Source: Trametes villosa | Lineage: Eukaryota; Basidiomycota; Agaricomycetes; Polyporales; Polyporaceae | Length of the DNA: 64,000 nt | Reading direction: 5' to 3' | Assembly: GCA_002964805.2 (NCBI GenBank) | Contig: PUDQ02000069.1 | Location: forward strand, 62,001 to 126,000 | Part shown: positions 11,047 to 22,890 of the stretch, piece after piece | Numbering within the stretch: the first letter of the stretch is position 1 | Layout of the letters: each line of letters begins with the position of its first letter | Made by a program: the position numbers and the translations under genes | Notes under the pieces: model-generated | The model's input: only the letters and a program-made list of their open reading frames with translations | Database searches by the model: none | Told to the model about the DNA's origin: nothing

Positions 11047-12230
11047 CTACATCATGAACGGGTAGCGGGGCGGGAGGAGCGCGTTGAAGCGCTGGCCTGC
11101 TGCACAGCGGCCGCGCAGGCTCTCCTCCAGCTCTCCCGAGCCGACTTCGTACCGGAAGTCGTCCAGCCAGACAAAGGCATAGTTGGACCAATCCTTGATG
11201 CTGCCGTTGTACCGCCAGCCGCGCCCGAGGCTTTGGGCGTACTGATGATGGCGGGGGTGTTGAGCGCGCTGGGCGGAAAATATAGGTCGGGAGACGCACC
11301 TTATCATACACTGCCCAACAGAGCGTCGGCCAGTCGTTGCCTGGGAGCCCGGAGGAGACGAGATCGTGGAGCACGTTGAAGAGCTCCTCGAGATATGTCT
11401 CCTTCCATTCGTAGAAGTTGCCCTGGGGAGCGGTGACAAACTCGAGGCCGGGGGCCGGAGAACCCCAGTTCACCGAGCCTCTGGACGGGGCCTTGGGAGC
11501 GTGGGCCAAGACATCGGAGAGCGTCTGGGGCACGTTGGCCACCTCAGGACGTGGAAAGTCCGCGTCGCGCAGATAGGCCAAAAGATGCATGGCGTCCTCG
11601 CGGAAGCGCAGGATGCCGGTGCGCGTCGGTAGGCCGTAGTCGGCGTCGAGCGCGGCGTTGGCCTCGGCCCAAACCCAGGCGGGGAGCTCCTCCTTCGCCC
11701 TAGCGAGCGTGTTCGAGTACGCGACGTACGGGTCGTTCGCCGTGGCTTGCAGCGCGGACGTGGTAGGCGGAGGGAGCGGAGGTGCGAGGGGGGGATCAGT
11801 CGGGGGCGGGTGTGCATCCAGGGCGTAGAGTCTGCCGTGCTCGTAGTCGTGCGGGATGCGGAACCCCGCCGGATTGTTGTGCTGGTTCATGTAGGCATCG
11901 TACTCGGATTTCAACCTGTAGGTGCATGTCAACGATAGTCAGTGAAATGTGAGCATCTAGAGAACAAAGAATGGAGGACGTACACCTTCCAGTACTCCGC
12001 AGGGCCCCCGTACCGCCGCCAAGCAATGATTTGCACCGTGCGTTCCAGGTAGAGTATGATCGGAATGTTACTGCCGTCCCTGCTGTATATCGAAACACAG
12101 ATCAGGCGCAGGGTAGCGAACACGAGGAGAAGCTAGGAGAAGTCGAGCTCGCATTGAGTACTCACTATCTGCAATTGTGGACATGTCCCTTCAGGTCCTC
12201 GTCCTCCAGCCGGTACTTGTTCTTCGCCAT
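11047..12230 (-). CDS. uncharacterised basidiomycete protein
   Basis: Exons 12166-12230, 11984-12082, 11300-11915 and 11047-11241 on the minus strand give 324 residues beginning MAKNKYRLEDEDLKGH. I do not recognise the family. Every intron has a strong donor (GTGAGT, GTACGT, GTGCGT) and a CAG acceptor, and all phases match, so the model is well supported. The middle holds a Pro-rich linker (PPPTDPPLAPPLPPP). The C-terminal half is rich in Trp and Tyr, including FYEWKETYLEELFNVLHD, NDWPTLCWAVYDK and a final SNYAFVWLDDFRYEVG segment, and looks globular. No signal peptide or membrane segment. The start is the first ATG after an in-frame gap; an additional upstream exon cannot be excluded. Confidence 0.65.
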
Positions 12231-12692
12231 AGTCTTCCAGATCTTGCGCGGAGCAGTTGAGAACAGGGCCGAGAACAGGGCCGAAGGGTGCATATCGAAC
12301 GTACCTCGCGCATCGGGGGAATGGCAGATTCCCAAGCCGGGTCAAGGAGAGGCTCAGGCATTCTGTCGTGCGGGGATGTGCCATGGCATGAGTTTGGTAC
12401 TGGAGATAGAGGTAGGAAGCAGACATGAAGCAAGGCGCGTGTGGAAAGAAGAAGAGCCGGGATAGGGGTACCCCCTGGTACCCCGCGGCACGCCCCCCAC
12501 GTTCCGATTCCACCTAGAATCGGAATTGATATAGAGTGTTGTGAGCACCGACACAAATCACGTGCCGTTTGCTGTACGTTTGCTTGTATTTGCTTGTCCT
12601 GTGGCTACGTTCCACGGCGCTCTCACTGTCAGCCTCTTCTCTTCGTTCCACTACCACCGCTCCCACCTCCTGAACACTTGCGTGGCCTACGT
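12231..12692. other. region between the 324-residue gene and the Helitron ORF
   Basis: Contains two strong hairpins (12465-12525) and probably the Helitron 5' end and promoter. The exact element edge was not found. Confidence 0.4.
12465..12525. repeat. two adjacent perfect hairpins
   Basis: First hairpin: GGGGTACC, loop CCCT, GGTACCCC (12465-12484). Second: TTCCGATTC, loop CACCTA, GAATCGGAA (12502-12525). They sit just upstream of the Helitron ORF. Helitrons have a terminal hairpin at their 3' end, so these may mark a transposon boundary, but no CTRR end or A/T target could be fixed. Confidence 0.6.
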
Positions 12693-15600
12693 ATGTCTTT
12701 TTTGACCTTTTGCAGTGCAAGTTCGCTCACACGATCATCACAGTCCGTTGCCCCTCAAGTGTACACGTCGCCTATGCCTCGGTTGCCCCCGGCGTGCACC
12801 GGAACTTCTCGTGAGTGCCACGTCAACGGCTCCCGTGTTAGACTGAGCTCATTTCTCTCTAGGTTCCCGCCTTTGTATCTCGCGCGGCGAGTTTGTCAAC
12901 CTCCCCGTGGTGGCGGGCCTCATCCCGTCGTCGGACTTCGTTGCGCGCTTCGAGCGCTGTGCCTCCCAGGCAGACGCCGCTGCGGCGTGTGCGTCCAGTT
13001 CTCAGTACGTCGCGGTCCGACTCTCGCTTTCTGATCTCGCACAATGTGCGCCTCAGCGTCCTCTGGTGGCCGCTGCTAAGGCGCACGGCGTGCAGATCTA
13101 TCGGGATTCACGCAGTGGGGATGCGTTTCGCGGGCTGCTCGCCGCGCATGTTTGTCAGAGCTCGTGCGATCATTTAGCGGCGATCTTCTCTCTGGCCCCG
13201 TGCAATAACAGTTCCACCTATCCCCGTCTGTTATTCCATCACCATATTGTTGGTAGTGAGCGTCATCCTCAGAAACCCCCGGCTAATTCACCTGTCCTAG
13301 GAAGCGCAGTTAAACCTCCTCCCGTTTGTGTCTCCTCCGTTCGCTCACCGCGCGCTGCTGTCTGTCGTCCTGCTGTTCCTCGCGCTCCTCCTGTCTCCGT
13401 CCCTGCGCCCAGCCTCGGTCCCGACGTCCCAGAATCTACAACATCAAGCACTGTTTTCCCTCCGCGTCCCCCGTCTATCTCCGCTCAGGCATCTTTTGTA
13501 CACGACTGGCTCGATGCGATCTCGCCTGTGAACACGTACGAAGGCGCATGTGCAGTATGTGCCCGTCTGACACCCCGACAGCAGCTGAGTGAGCATGCCG
13601 AGTCTGAGCTGCCACTGTCCTGTTTGGACAGGACTGGCGATATGGTAACCCGCGAAGTTCGACTGGACGTTGAGCAGCGTCCCTGTGAGATTGGTGGCCC
13701 CGTTTTGTATCCCGGCGGTGTACGCCGAGTAGGCAGTGTTACGATCGTCTCTGTATGTGGAGACTGCCTCAGCACGCTTCGTAGGAAGCAGATCCCCCGC
13801 TATGCACTTGCGAATGGCCGGTGGCTGGGAGCCTGCCCGCCGGAGTTGCAGGGTTTGCGCTATGTCGAGCAACTGCTGATTGCACGCAATCGGCATAGCT
13901 TCTGTGTAGCTAAGGTATCCGTCGGAAACCAGAGGTATATGACCGCGAACGCGATCATTTTTGGCCAACCTGTAGCACGCATGTACAGTGTACTACCGCC
14001 TCCTAGAAAAGATATCGAGGAGTGTCTAGCAATACTATTTGTTGGCACCGCCCAGCCTACAAGTAAGGATGTCAGCAGGACGCCGTTTCTGGTTCGCCAT
14101 GCCGTCGTGATGCGAGCGTTGGAATGGCTGAGGTTGAACCACCCGGAATACTACAACGTCCAGATATCCCTGGAGAATATGCGGGAATACCCCGAGGATG
14201 AGCCTCCAGTCGGCGTTGTCTATCGCGTGCGGGACACTGCTACGGGTGAAAATCTCGCAGTCAACCAAACCGATATCGAGCACGCCGTCGAATCCGGTGA
14301 GTGTTCTTTTGTTGTGCACGGGTTGTGCGGGAGTGAGTTTGCCAACATGTCGTATGATCAGAAGATTCGCTACGCCGTTCGCTATTTTGATAACGGCGGA
14401 AAGGCTATGTATTACGGGCACGAGCGGAAGCCCCAGTCCATTTACCACAATCCGACGTTGTTTCCGTCGATGTTTCCCTGGCTATTCCCGTACGGTTTGG
14501 GTGGGTTCGAGAACGAGCGCATGGTTAAACGCCTCACGCGAGGAGAGCATATCAAAGCATTGCTGTTATATCCTGACAGGCGATTTGAACGAGACAGATG
14601 CTTTCCGTTCATTGCTTTCAACCATGAGCAGATACGGGCAAGTGCGAGCGGAGGCTACCTTATGACCACACGGAACAATTTTTCAGCCGTCGCTGAGAAG
14701 ATCCTCGCGCTTGACCGCGAGGCTCTTGACAACATAATCCAGCGGGGATCCTCCGGCGACTATGTCCGCCCAGAAACAGACGCGGAGAAAGCGTGTTTCG
14801 ACCTAATATCCGTTGTCGACCATGTCGCAGGGCATGTCTCAGGCCTGTCCACGTCCCGTAAGTATCAGAGGAACGAGATCAAGTCGTTGATCATGGCGAA
14901 AGGCATGCCTTTGTTCTTTGTGACGTTCGCGCCCGCCGACCTGAAAAGCCCTCTCTGCTTGTACTACTGTGGGGAAAACATCAACTTATTCGAGCATATG
15001 CCGCGTCTGCGAAATGCCGACGATAGACGTCGCGCGGTGGCTGACCATCCTGCGGGTGCCGCAAGGTTTTTCGATTTTTTGGTGAAGACATTTATCCGGG
15101 TCATTTTACGATATGAGCAGTCTGGTGAGGGCTTATTCGGTGAAACTGAGGCGTACTACGGGACTGTAGAAGCTCAAGGACGGCTTACACTACATCTCCA
15201 CATGTTAGTATGGATCCGAGGATGCCCTGGTCCGCAAGAGGTTCGTGATCGTCTCTTAGCGGACTCCGAGTTTGAGAACAGTCTGCTGTCGTGGCTCGAG
15301 GCGTGCCATGTCGGCGACTTTGCGACAAGCGACGAACAGAGCTTGTCAGAAGAGCTAGAGGATGAATACTATGAGCGCAAGCCGGATGGTCGTATGCTTC
15401 GGCGTACAAGGTTGAAGGCGGCAGTTCGCGACCCTGCTACGATGCTCCCCGCGCGCCCGCCACCACCGACAGCGGATGAGGCGACGCTTGCCAAGTGGCA
15501 TGAGGACTTCCTGGTAGACTCCGATAGGGTAGTGTTCTGCATGAACCGTCACGACCGCGACCATGGGTTGGGGTGCTGGCGCGGATACTGCCGCTCTCGG

Positions 15601-18600
15601 TTTCCCCGCGAAGTTTTTGAATCTACGCAAGTCGACCGCGCGAGTGGGGCGATACGTTTCGCTAAAAAGGAGCAGTGGATGAACACATTCAATCGCATCA
15701 TGTCGCACCTATTAAGGTCAAACACCGACTTGACTTGCCTTCTCTCCGGCACCCAAGTGAAGGCTGTTGTGGCGTATGTCACGGATTATGTCACGAAGAG
15801 TGCACTGACAACCCATGGCTTCTTTGAGACGGTTCGTACCGTTTTGGACCGCAACGCCGAGCTACTCAACTGCGAAGATGCTCGGCGGGGAGAGGCCGCG
15901 CGCGCGCTGGTAGTCAAAATTGTCAATGCTCTCTCTGGATCCGCAGAGCTTGGTGGCCCAGCCGTGTGTGCGTACCTGCTTGGAAATCCGGACCATTACA
16001 CCAGCGCTGTGTTCAAGGTGCTTCATTGGCGGTCATACGTTCGGAAGGTGCTCGAAGACATGCGGAGCCGATCTTCTGCTCCACAGCCGCTCTCTGAGGT
16101 AGAGTCCAATGAACGTGTTATGTTAGGTATCGCCGAGGGTGGAGTTGTATCACTTACCAAGGTCAATGACTACATCTATCGACCGGAGTTCTTCTCGAGA
16201 TGGACGCTGTATGACTTTCTGCGGATGACAGACGTCAGCAAACTTAGAAAAAACGAGTCGTTTGTGGGCGGGAGACGCACCATGCAAGAGGAGAACGCGA
16301 ACATCGATGGCGATGAGAGCGACGGGAGCTCGGACGCTAGTGAACCTGCCGATGAACACTCTTTCCAAAGCAGCGCCCGGTCGCGACCGCGCGCGCACCG
16401 CTTCATGGCGAACCACCCGTTCAGGAAAACTCACGGCGTGTACATGAGGCAGGAGTGCTCCGCTTATGTCTTGAATTTTGTTGGAGGTGCGCCACCTCGC
16501 CCTGACCGCGGAGACCGCGATCTGTATTGTAGCACCATGCTGGCCTTGTTTCGCCCGGGAGGTTGGAGGAACGGCGTAGATCTTTGCGCGGATGGTGAAT
16601 CCTGGAGCTCGGCCTTCGAGCGTACGAAATTTAGCCCAGAACACGTTCGGCTCATGAGAAACATGAACTTGCTCTACGAGTGCCTAGACGCACGGGACGA
16701 CTTCTCTGCAAATCGCAGAGCAGCACAGGAAACCGACGGTTCCAGGTCCCCACCTCCAGGCCTCTCCGCACAACACGAGCAGGACTTACCGGATGAGCGT
16801 GCAGACTACTCCTATGAACACACGGAGCATACCTTGTTAGACTTAGCGGAAGAGTCAGCACTTGGGCCCCGCACGGCTCGGAATCACCTGGAAATGGATC
16901 GTATGAGAAAGCTTCTACTGTCTGCGGTTTCCGTACCAGGACATGCCGAGGACGCACAAGAGTCTCCATCGGAGTCGTTTGAGCTCCCCAGGCAATCTGC
17001 CGTACAGTGGAAGAAGCTAGTGGCTGATGCGCGGCAGAAAGCTGTCGATCGTATGAATGGAATTGATACCGAGTGCAGTGGTAGCCTAGCCGAGCGACAG
17101 CGCGATACGACAGGGAGCCGTGTCTCTGCTGCAGCAGATGTCGGGGTAGTAGCCGTGGTAGGGCAGGAGGACTTACGGCAGCCTCTCGGCTCCGATCGCG
17201 TCCCACGCCCATTGCAAGACGCCCACACCGTCCTTCTCCACGAAACCATCGCGTCTTTCACACTGAACGAAGAGCAGAAGCGTGCATTCTCAATCGCAGC
17301 CCGCTATCTGCACCATCGGGAGAACTCTCAGCTCCTGATGTACCTCGGCGGCATGGGAGGCACGGGTAAATCCCGCGTGCTCTTAGCTATCATGTCGTTC
17401 CTCGAACGCCGTGGTGAGTCCCATCGCTTTATAGTACTGGGACCTACGGGCAGCAGTGCAGCGCTCGTTGGAGGATCTACTTACCACTCTGTTTTGGGAT
17501 TCACCTCCAATGCACAGTCTTCGAAGTCCCTCTCGACTGCCCTAGAGAAGATCCGTGGACGCCTCTCACGGGTCGACCTTATCTTCCTCGATGAGGTTTC
17601 CATGATCTCGTGTCCAGACCTGCTGAAGATTCACAGATATCTTCTGAAAGCGTTCCCTGAAGCTCTGCTGCCGTTTGGAGGCAAAAGCATGATCCTCGCC
17701 GGGGATTTCGCCCAACTCCCGCCTGCTGGACAATCCCCGTCGTTGTATAGTGATGCCGTCAGTATGTTCTCGTCAGGGCTGACTGTTAAGCAGCAAGAGA
17801 ATGCCCTGGGGAAAGCCTTGTGGCATCAGTTCACAACAGTCGTGATCTTGAGGCAGAACATGCGTCAGAGAGGTATGTCCGATGACGACTTGCGTTTCAA
17901 GCGCGCTCTAGAGAACATGCGATACTCATGTTGTACAGCAGACGATATAGAGCTGCTTCGCACACGAATCTGTCGTCCTAACGATGGCGACACGCTGCTA
18001 AGTGAGTCGCGCTTTCGCACTGTCTCCATAATCACCGCACGGAACGCTCACCGCGACGCAATCAATGCTGTGCGATCAGAGGAGTTCGCGCGCGCGCAAA
18101 ACATGCCCCTGGTGTCCTTTGTATCGGTTGACACATGGGGGAAAGCGCAAGATTCAGCTTCCGTGCGTAAAGCTCAGCGCCAGTATAAGGACGTCGTTGA
18201 CCCTGTCAGGACGTCAAACAGCATCGGGCAAAACATGCAAGAAATCTTGTGGTCTCTGACTCCCACCCTCACTGACCACCACGCCGGGGTACTCCGTCTC
18301 TGCAAGGGTATGCCTGTTCTCCTCAAGTACAATGAGGCCACAGAACTTTGCGCTACCAACGGCGCCGAAGCCGTGGTCGTTGACTGGCATGCTCGCACTT
18401 TGACAGGTAACAGGCGCGTTCTAGACGTCTTGTTCGTTCGGCTAATCAACCCTCCGCGCCCTACGCAGCTACCAGGGCTGCCGCTGAATGTAATACCTCT
18501 AACGCGTACCAAAAAAACCGTACAATGCACACTGCCTATGGAGGATTTGAAGGTCTCGGTCACTCGCGAGCAAGTGATGGTTCTACCTAACTTTGCGATG

Positions 18601-20052
18601 ACTGACTATGCCAGCCAGGGCCGTACTCGCGCGGTGAACGTCGTGCACCTTAAGAACTGCAAAAATCACCAGTCAATCTACACCTGCCTTTCGCGCAGTT
18701 CCTCGCTGCATGAAACAGTCATTCTCGACTCGTTTGACGCCTCCAAGATCAGAGGGCGCGCTTCTAGGGCGTTAAGACGTGAGTTCCGCGAGCTAGAGTT
18801 ACTAGACGAGATCACGCGTTTGCAGCTGACACAGTCGCTGCCTCCGTCAGTCGACGGTACGACTCGCGGTACGCTCATCCACTCATTTCAAGCTTGGAAG
18901 GGTGCGAGGTTCGTGCCTTCGCATGTGCATCCCGCACTAAACTGGGCGGATGCAACCGATGACGAGCTGTTTTCTACCCCAGATGTCGATGTGCATGACC
19001 GTCTGATGCAGACCGACAAGAAGGTACCTGCTGCGGTACACGACGCAGCGACGTCGACTACTCCCGAGCAGGTGGTTTCGCACAGCCGGAAGCGTCCGAG
19101 AACCTCAGAGAAGTGGGATCCTCGCCCCAAGAAGCGTACGAAGGACACCACCGCTTACGACGCTGACAGAGATGCGGCCCCTGTTCATTCGGACGTCCGG
19201 GTCGCAGATGCAAGTCGGTATGGATTGTTGTGGGATAGCGCCAACTGGAGTTGCTCGTATGACTCTCTTTTGACCGTTCTGATCAATATCTATGCTGATT
19301 CTGGCTCTGCCTGGTTGGCTAGCGTTAGTCCAGGAAACATATACATGGACATCATCCGGGATCACATGCCCGCAGATCCTGGAACCCACGGTGCGATTGA
19401 ATCGATGAGGGACGCCCTGCGCGATCGTTTATCGGCTGATGATCCTGCACGATTTCCCAGATACGGACATTCACTCGCAGCAGTCTCCGACGTAGCTGCG
19501 TGCATATTCCGATGTGCTACACCGTTTGCTACTAGCACTACGACGTGTAGGGCTTGCTCGTTGGAGAGCCATCCCTCCGTAGATCTCGCAAACTCGTACG
19601 TATGGTATCTAACGTCTACCGCGTTTCGCGCTCACTTCCCCATGCAGAACAGTGTTTCTGCAAGTGAGTACGTACAGTGTTTGCTAACAGTAGGCATCGA
19701 AACGCACTGCACAGCCTGTCACTCGCTGAACCCCGTACGTACACTGCTGAACAGTGCGCCGCCATTGATACTGATCGAAACATCACCGACCGTGTCCGTT
19801 AAGCCAGATGCGTCCTTACGTTTGCCGGTAGACGGAGTCGAGCGAACGTGGAGGCTGGCAGGTGCCATATACCACGGATTCAACCACTTCACGTCCCGGT
19901 ACGTCGACCAAATCGGTCAGATGTGGTATCACGACGGGGACATCACAAAACGCGTATGTATTCGGGATTCTGATATCCTGCATAGCACCACCTCTGTCAT
20001 GGCGGCCAGGACCCGCACCGCAACCCACTACATCTATGCTCTGACCCAATGA
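12693..20052 (+). mobile_element. autonomous Helitron (core; ends unresolved)
   Basis: Identified by its intact RepHel-type coding sequence. The coordinates given are the coding core only. The expected TC 5' end, 3' hairpin and CTRR end were searched for by eye in 12400-12700 and 20053-21390 without a decisive match. Helitrons move by rolling-circle replication and often capture host fragments, which makes the partial-looking gene at 20139-20562 worth considering as cargo. Confidence 0.8.
12693..20052 (+). CDS. Helitron Rep-helicase with C-terminal cysteine-protease-like domain
   Basis: Exons 12693-12810 and 12863-20052 give 2,435 residues without a stop. In order: a Ser/Pro-rich start; a Cys-containing N-terminal region (CAVCARL, CGDCLSTLRRKQIPRYALANG) of the kind seen in basidiomycete Helitrons; the Helitron-like N/Rep domain with the HUH motif LTLHLHMLVW near residue 815 and the tyrosine motif VAYVTDYVTKS; an acidic linker; a PIF1-type helicase with Walker A GGMGGTGKSR near 1535, Walker B LIFLDEVSM and DYASQGRTR; a basic segment (RKRPRTSEKWDPRPKKRTK); then a C-terminal domain with NWSCSYDSLL near 2169 and GFNHFTSRYVDQIGQMWYHDGD-like His block near 2377. 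The last pair resembles Cys and His boxes of ubiquitin-type cysteine peptidases (inference). All Rep and helicase motifs are intact, so the element may be active. A longer read starting at GTG 12907 is less likely than the spliced ATG start. Confidence 0.88.
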
Positions 20053-20138
20053 GGGACAGCATACCCGTCAGCCTCGATGACCCTAAGCGGACGCATCCGA
20101 GTAAGCCGCCATGTATCTATGCAGGAGGAAATGAATGC

Positions 20139-20562
20139 TCACTTCTTGGCTATACGCCGCGCAAGTAGATCGTCCCGTCCGCGCATGTTCACGAGTCCTT
20201 CGCCGCGTACAGCGACTCTGAACACCATGATCTCACCCTCCCACATCCGTAGGCCGTCCCCATCGCGCTGCGCCTGTGCCGCGACGTAGTAAACGACGAA
20301 TTTGTGGTACGGATGTCTCGAGCGCGGATTCCTTGCGATCAGCCGTCGGACCTGGAGCCCTTCGGTCGACAGGAATAGGCTGTCAACCATAGGAACATCT
20401 ATGTGCCCCAGCGTTGGGTAGCGATGAGCCCCACAGCGCAAGAATCGCCCGGGCCCTCCATCCGGCAGATGGAAGCCTCGAATACTGACAGGCTAGGTCA
20501 TGTAGTTGAGCTTGTGAGGCTTCCAGAAGCCGAGTTCGTCAAGCACGTACCGTGAATGACAT
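20139..20562 (-). CDS. small unrecognised protein or gene fragment
   Basis: A two-exon model (20551-20562 and 20139-20492) gives 121 residues. The C-terminal exon looks like real protein: HPYHKFVVYYVAAQAQRDG, GEIMVFRVAVRG and LVNMRGRDDLLARRIAKK resemble the end of a longer basidiomycete protein of unknown function. The first exon would encode only four residues, so the visible part may instead be the tail of a longer decayed gene or a fragment captured by the neighbouring Helitron. Strand is opposite to the Helitron ORF, whose stop lies 87 bases away. Confidence 0.4.
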
Positions 20563-21390
20563 CGGGGCCCTGCGTTGTCGGTTTCGGGATAAAGGTGCGT
20601 GAAGGTCGTCTGATACACCGTATGCGTCTTGACGCCGAAGAGATCTTCTCAGGTCGTATCTACCTGCACCTGTCTACGGCGAGCACGCAATCCTTAGCCC
20701 CATGGCCTCGCTACAGGCGGCGGCGACACATTGACGGGCTCTAGCCTACGGCACCGGCAGTTTAAAGCGCAACCCGGTTGAACGCAGTCCCCTCGATACA
20801 GGAACATCCCCATGTCCAGGTGTGTTTGCCGAAAGGACGCAGATTCACTACTTGCTAATGTGTTTCAGGTTTTCTAGTCGCCGCTGGACAGCACGCGACT
20901 TCGCCGCCGCGCATCTCGCGCGCGATATCGCCGTCGCCGGCACGGCGATCCAATACCAGGTCAGCTAGCCAGTGATGCCTCCTGCGTGCGCACTGACGGG
21001 CGTCGTAGAGGCCTGTCCTGATACTCATCGCAGTAGAAGCGCAAGGACGTGGCTGCGTGCAAGTCCACATCGTCGTTCTCTTGGGCGTACCCATGTAGCT
21101 GGATAGCGGGCTGGGCGAGTGGGTCGGCGGCTCGGGTTTTGCGTCAATATATCCCCGTCTCCAAGCGCTTCCGCGCACCTGCCACCGTACCTCGCTTTGC
21201 CTACGTTCAAGCCGGATTTCGAGGGACATGCGTCTCTAGTCCAGAGATTTTGTTTCGGCATCAGCACGTCTAGAGCTTTGCCATTGTTCCGAGGGGACCC
21301 GCGTCCCGGCCGCGTCGAGCTGATATACCAGGCGATTTTCCTGAGTACAGTCCTTGCTGAGCCATCGGAAAAACGCACCCCCACCTCGAC
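20563..21390. other. unresolved region, possible gene remnants
   Basis: About 830 bases before FBX-A. Short coding-like stretches occur on the plus strand (for example RRWTARDFAAAHLARDIAVAG near 20880-20945 and RFAYVQAGFRGTCVSS near 21195-21240), but no continuous gene can be assembled. It may hold the Helitron 3' end and the FBX-A promoter. Confidence 0.35.
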
Positions 21391-22452
21391 ATGCTGCCAC
21401 CGTCCGACACGCCGTCGAGCGTAACACCCACCCCTGCGCCCACGACACTCCTCACCCTGAGTCGTAGTCGGTACCCCGAGACCTCGTCGCATGACATCTT
21501 CACCTCCCTCGTAGACGACATGATCCTCGCCGTGTTCGACCACGCCGAAGTCGAAACGCTCGTCCGACTCCGCTCCACGGGTGCCATCGCCGACCTCTAT
21601 ATATCCGACTACGTTTCACGCAGGTTGACCGCACACCTGCGCCGTTTCACGGCCAATCCAGCCCACTTCCTCCACGAGCTCCACATTTGCTGCTCGGTCA
21701 TCTCTGGCTCGTCCGCCCTCGCCATCCTCTTCCGTCTCCCGTGGTTTCCGAGCGACTTGGACGTGTACACCCCCCGCGTCTTCTTCTACCACGTCGTCAG
21801 CTACCTCGTCCATGTCGAAGGATACTCCGTCTCCTTCATTCCGGGCCCGGAGCAGTATTCCGCCGCGTACGGCACCATCCGCAAGATCGCTCGACTCCTT
21901 CGCGCTGACGGGCAGCGCATCGACGTCATCCAGAGCGATACCAACTCGCCGCTCCTTCCCTTGGTATCCTTCTGGAACACGGCCGTGATGAACTACATCT
22001 GTCCGTCCTCCTTCTGCGTCGCCTACCCCCGTCTCACCGAAGCCCACCGCGGCCTCCTCGCCACCCCCCGCTCGATGTCCGCGCCCAACAACGGAGGCGT
22101 GACGTACCACGGTGTGCCCGCAGACGTCTTCGCGAAGTACACCGCTCGCGGTTTCGACTTTCGCTTGACTCACATGTCCTGGTCCCGAGAAGACGACCCT
22201 TCCTCGCAATGCCCCGGTATGGGCTCCGCTCACTGCCCCCTCACCATCCGGTACTTCGGCGATCGTCATTGCGTCAGCGGTTCTCTCGCCCCCGTACGCT
22301 CGCAGAAGCCCTCTCCATTGGTCCGCGACCTTCTTCAAGAGTATACGGCGGTGTGGTGGAGGGGAGGACAGTCGTGTGGTGGTACTTGTGCGGCGGCGGG
22401 GCCCTGGGTCTTCGGGAATTCGTATAGCTGCCTGCGTGCGCATTTGGCTTAG
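21391..22452 (+). CDS. FBX-A, F-box-like protein with nucleotidyltransferase-like motif
   Basis: Single exon, 353 residues. After a Pro/Ser/Thr-rich start, residues about 40-70 (LVDDMILAVFDHAEVETLVRLRST) resemble a degenerate F-box. Residues about 105-130 contain ISGSSALAIL...PSDLDVY, a Gly-Ser pair followed 14 residues later by DxD; this resembles the hG[GS]...Dh[DE]h signature of the nucleotidyltransferase fold (inference). Further conserved blocks shared with the gene at 27141 are the long middle section, CVAYPRL/CAYPSL, RGLL, ARGFDFR, HMSW/RMWN and a C-terminal WW/VW...CGGTCA/CGAACA. The family is common and expanded in Agaricomycetes and has no established function. No introns, signal peptide or membrane segment. 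Confidence 0.7.
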   Translation: MLPPSDTPSSVTPTPAPTTLLTLSRSRYPETSSHDIFTSLVDDMILAVFDHAEVETLVRLRSTGAIADLYISDYVSRRLTAHLRRFTANPAHFLHELHICCSVISGSSALAILFRLPWFPSDLDVYTPRVFFYHVVSYLVHVEGYSVSFIPGPEQYSAAYGTIRKIARLLRADGQRIDVIQSDTNSPLLPLVSFWNTAVMNYICPSSFCVAYPRLTEAHRGLLATPRSMSAPNNGGVTYHGVPADVFAKYTARGFDFRLTHMSWSREDDPSSQCPGMGSAHCPLTIRYFGDRHCVSGSLAPVRSQKPSPLVRDLLQEYTAVWWRGGQSCGGTCAAAGPWVFGNSYSCLRAHLA

Positions 22453-22890
22453 TAGATTCGACACGGTTTCATGGGATAATCTCATCGCGCTCTATGTTCC
22501 CCCACGTACCTTGCGGCCGATCTCGTGACGCGGCAGTCCACCAGAGAACGAGAGAGCGGACGGGCGGTTGATCGACGTGCTGGACAGTCGGGCGCGCCGC
22601 AGCGTTATGTCTCTCCCACTAAGCGCAGCGGTCTATATACCCACGTATACATCGTGCACTATGCGCGACCTCTCAGCGGTGCGCACAGGTTCTCCGAATT
22701 GAAAGCCGTACATGTGCGCATGGAACCAAAGCTTCTGCTCGCATCAACCCCTAACGGATGGCAGGCTCATGGAACGCCGATGTCGAGCTTGTCTCCATCC
22801 CGGTGGATGTTCCCAGTGGGCACCAATTCATAGACAAACGCACGGGGAAGACGAGGGAAGGTATTACATAGAACAGCCGGGAGAGATACG
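22453..22890. other. convergent intergenic region
   Basis: 3' flanks of FBX-A and the minus-strand gene at 22891. Nothing recognised. Confidence 0.5.

Noticed and set aside
12907..12909. GTG start for the Helitron ORF
   Set aside because: A canonical intron (12811-12862) joins it in phase to an upstream exon with ATG at 12693; GTG initiation is not expected for nuclear genes.
20053..21390. Helitron 3' end at one of several CTAG or CTAA sites
   Set aside because: None is preceded by a convincing GC-rich hairpin at the right distance, so the boundary was not assigned.
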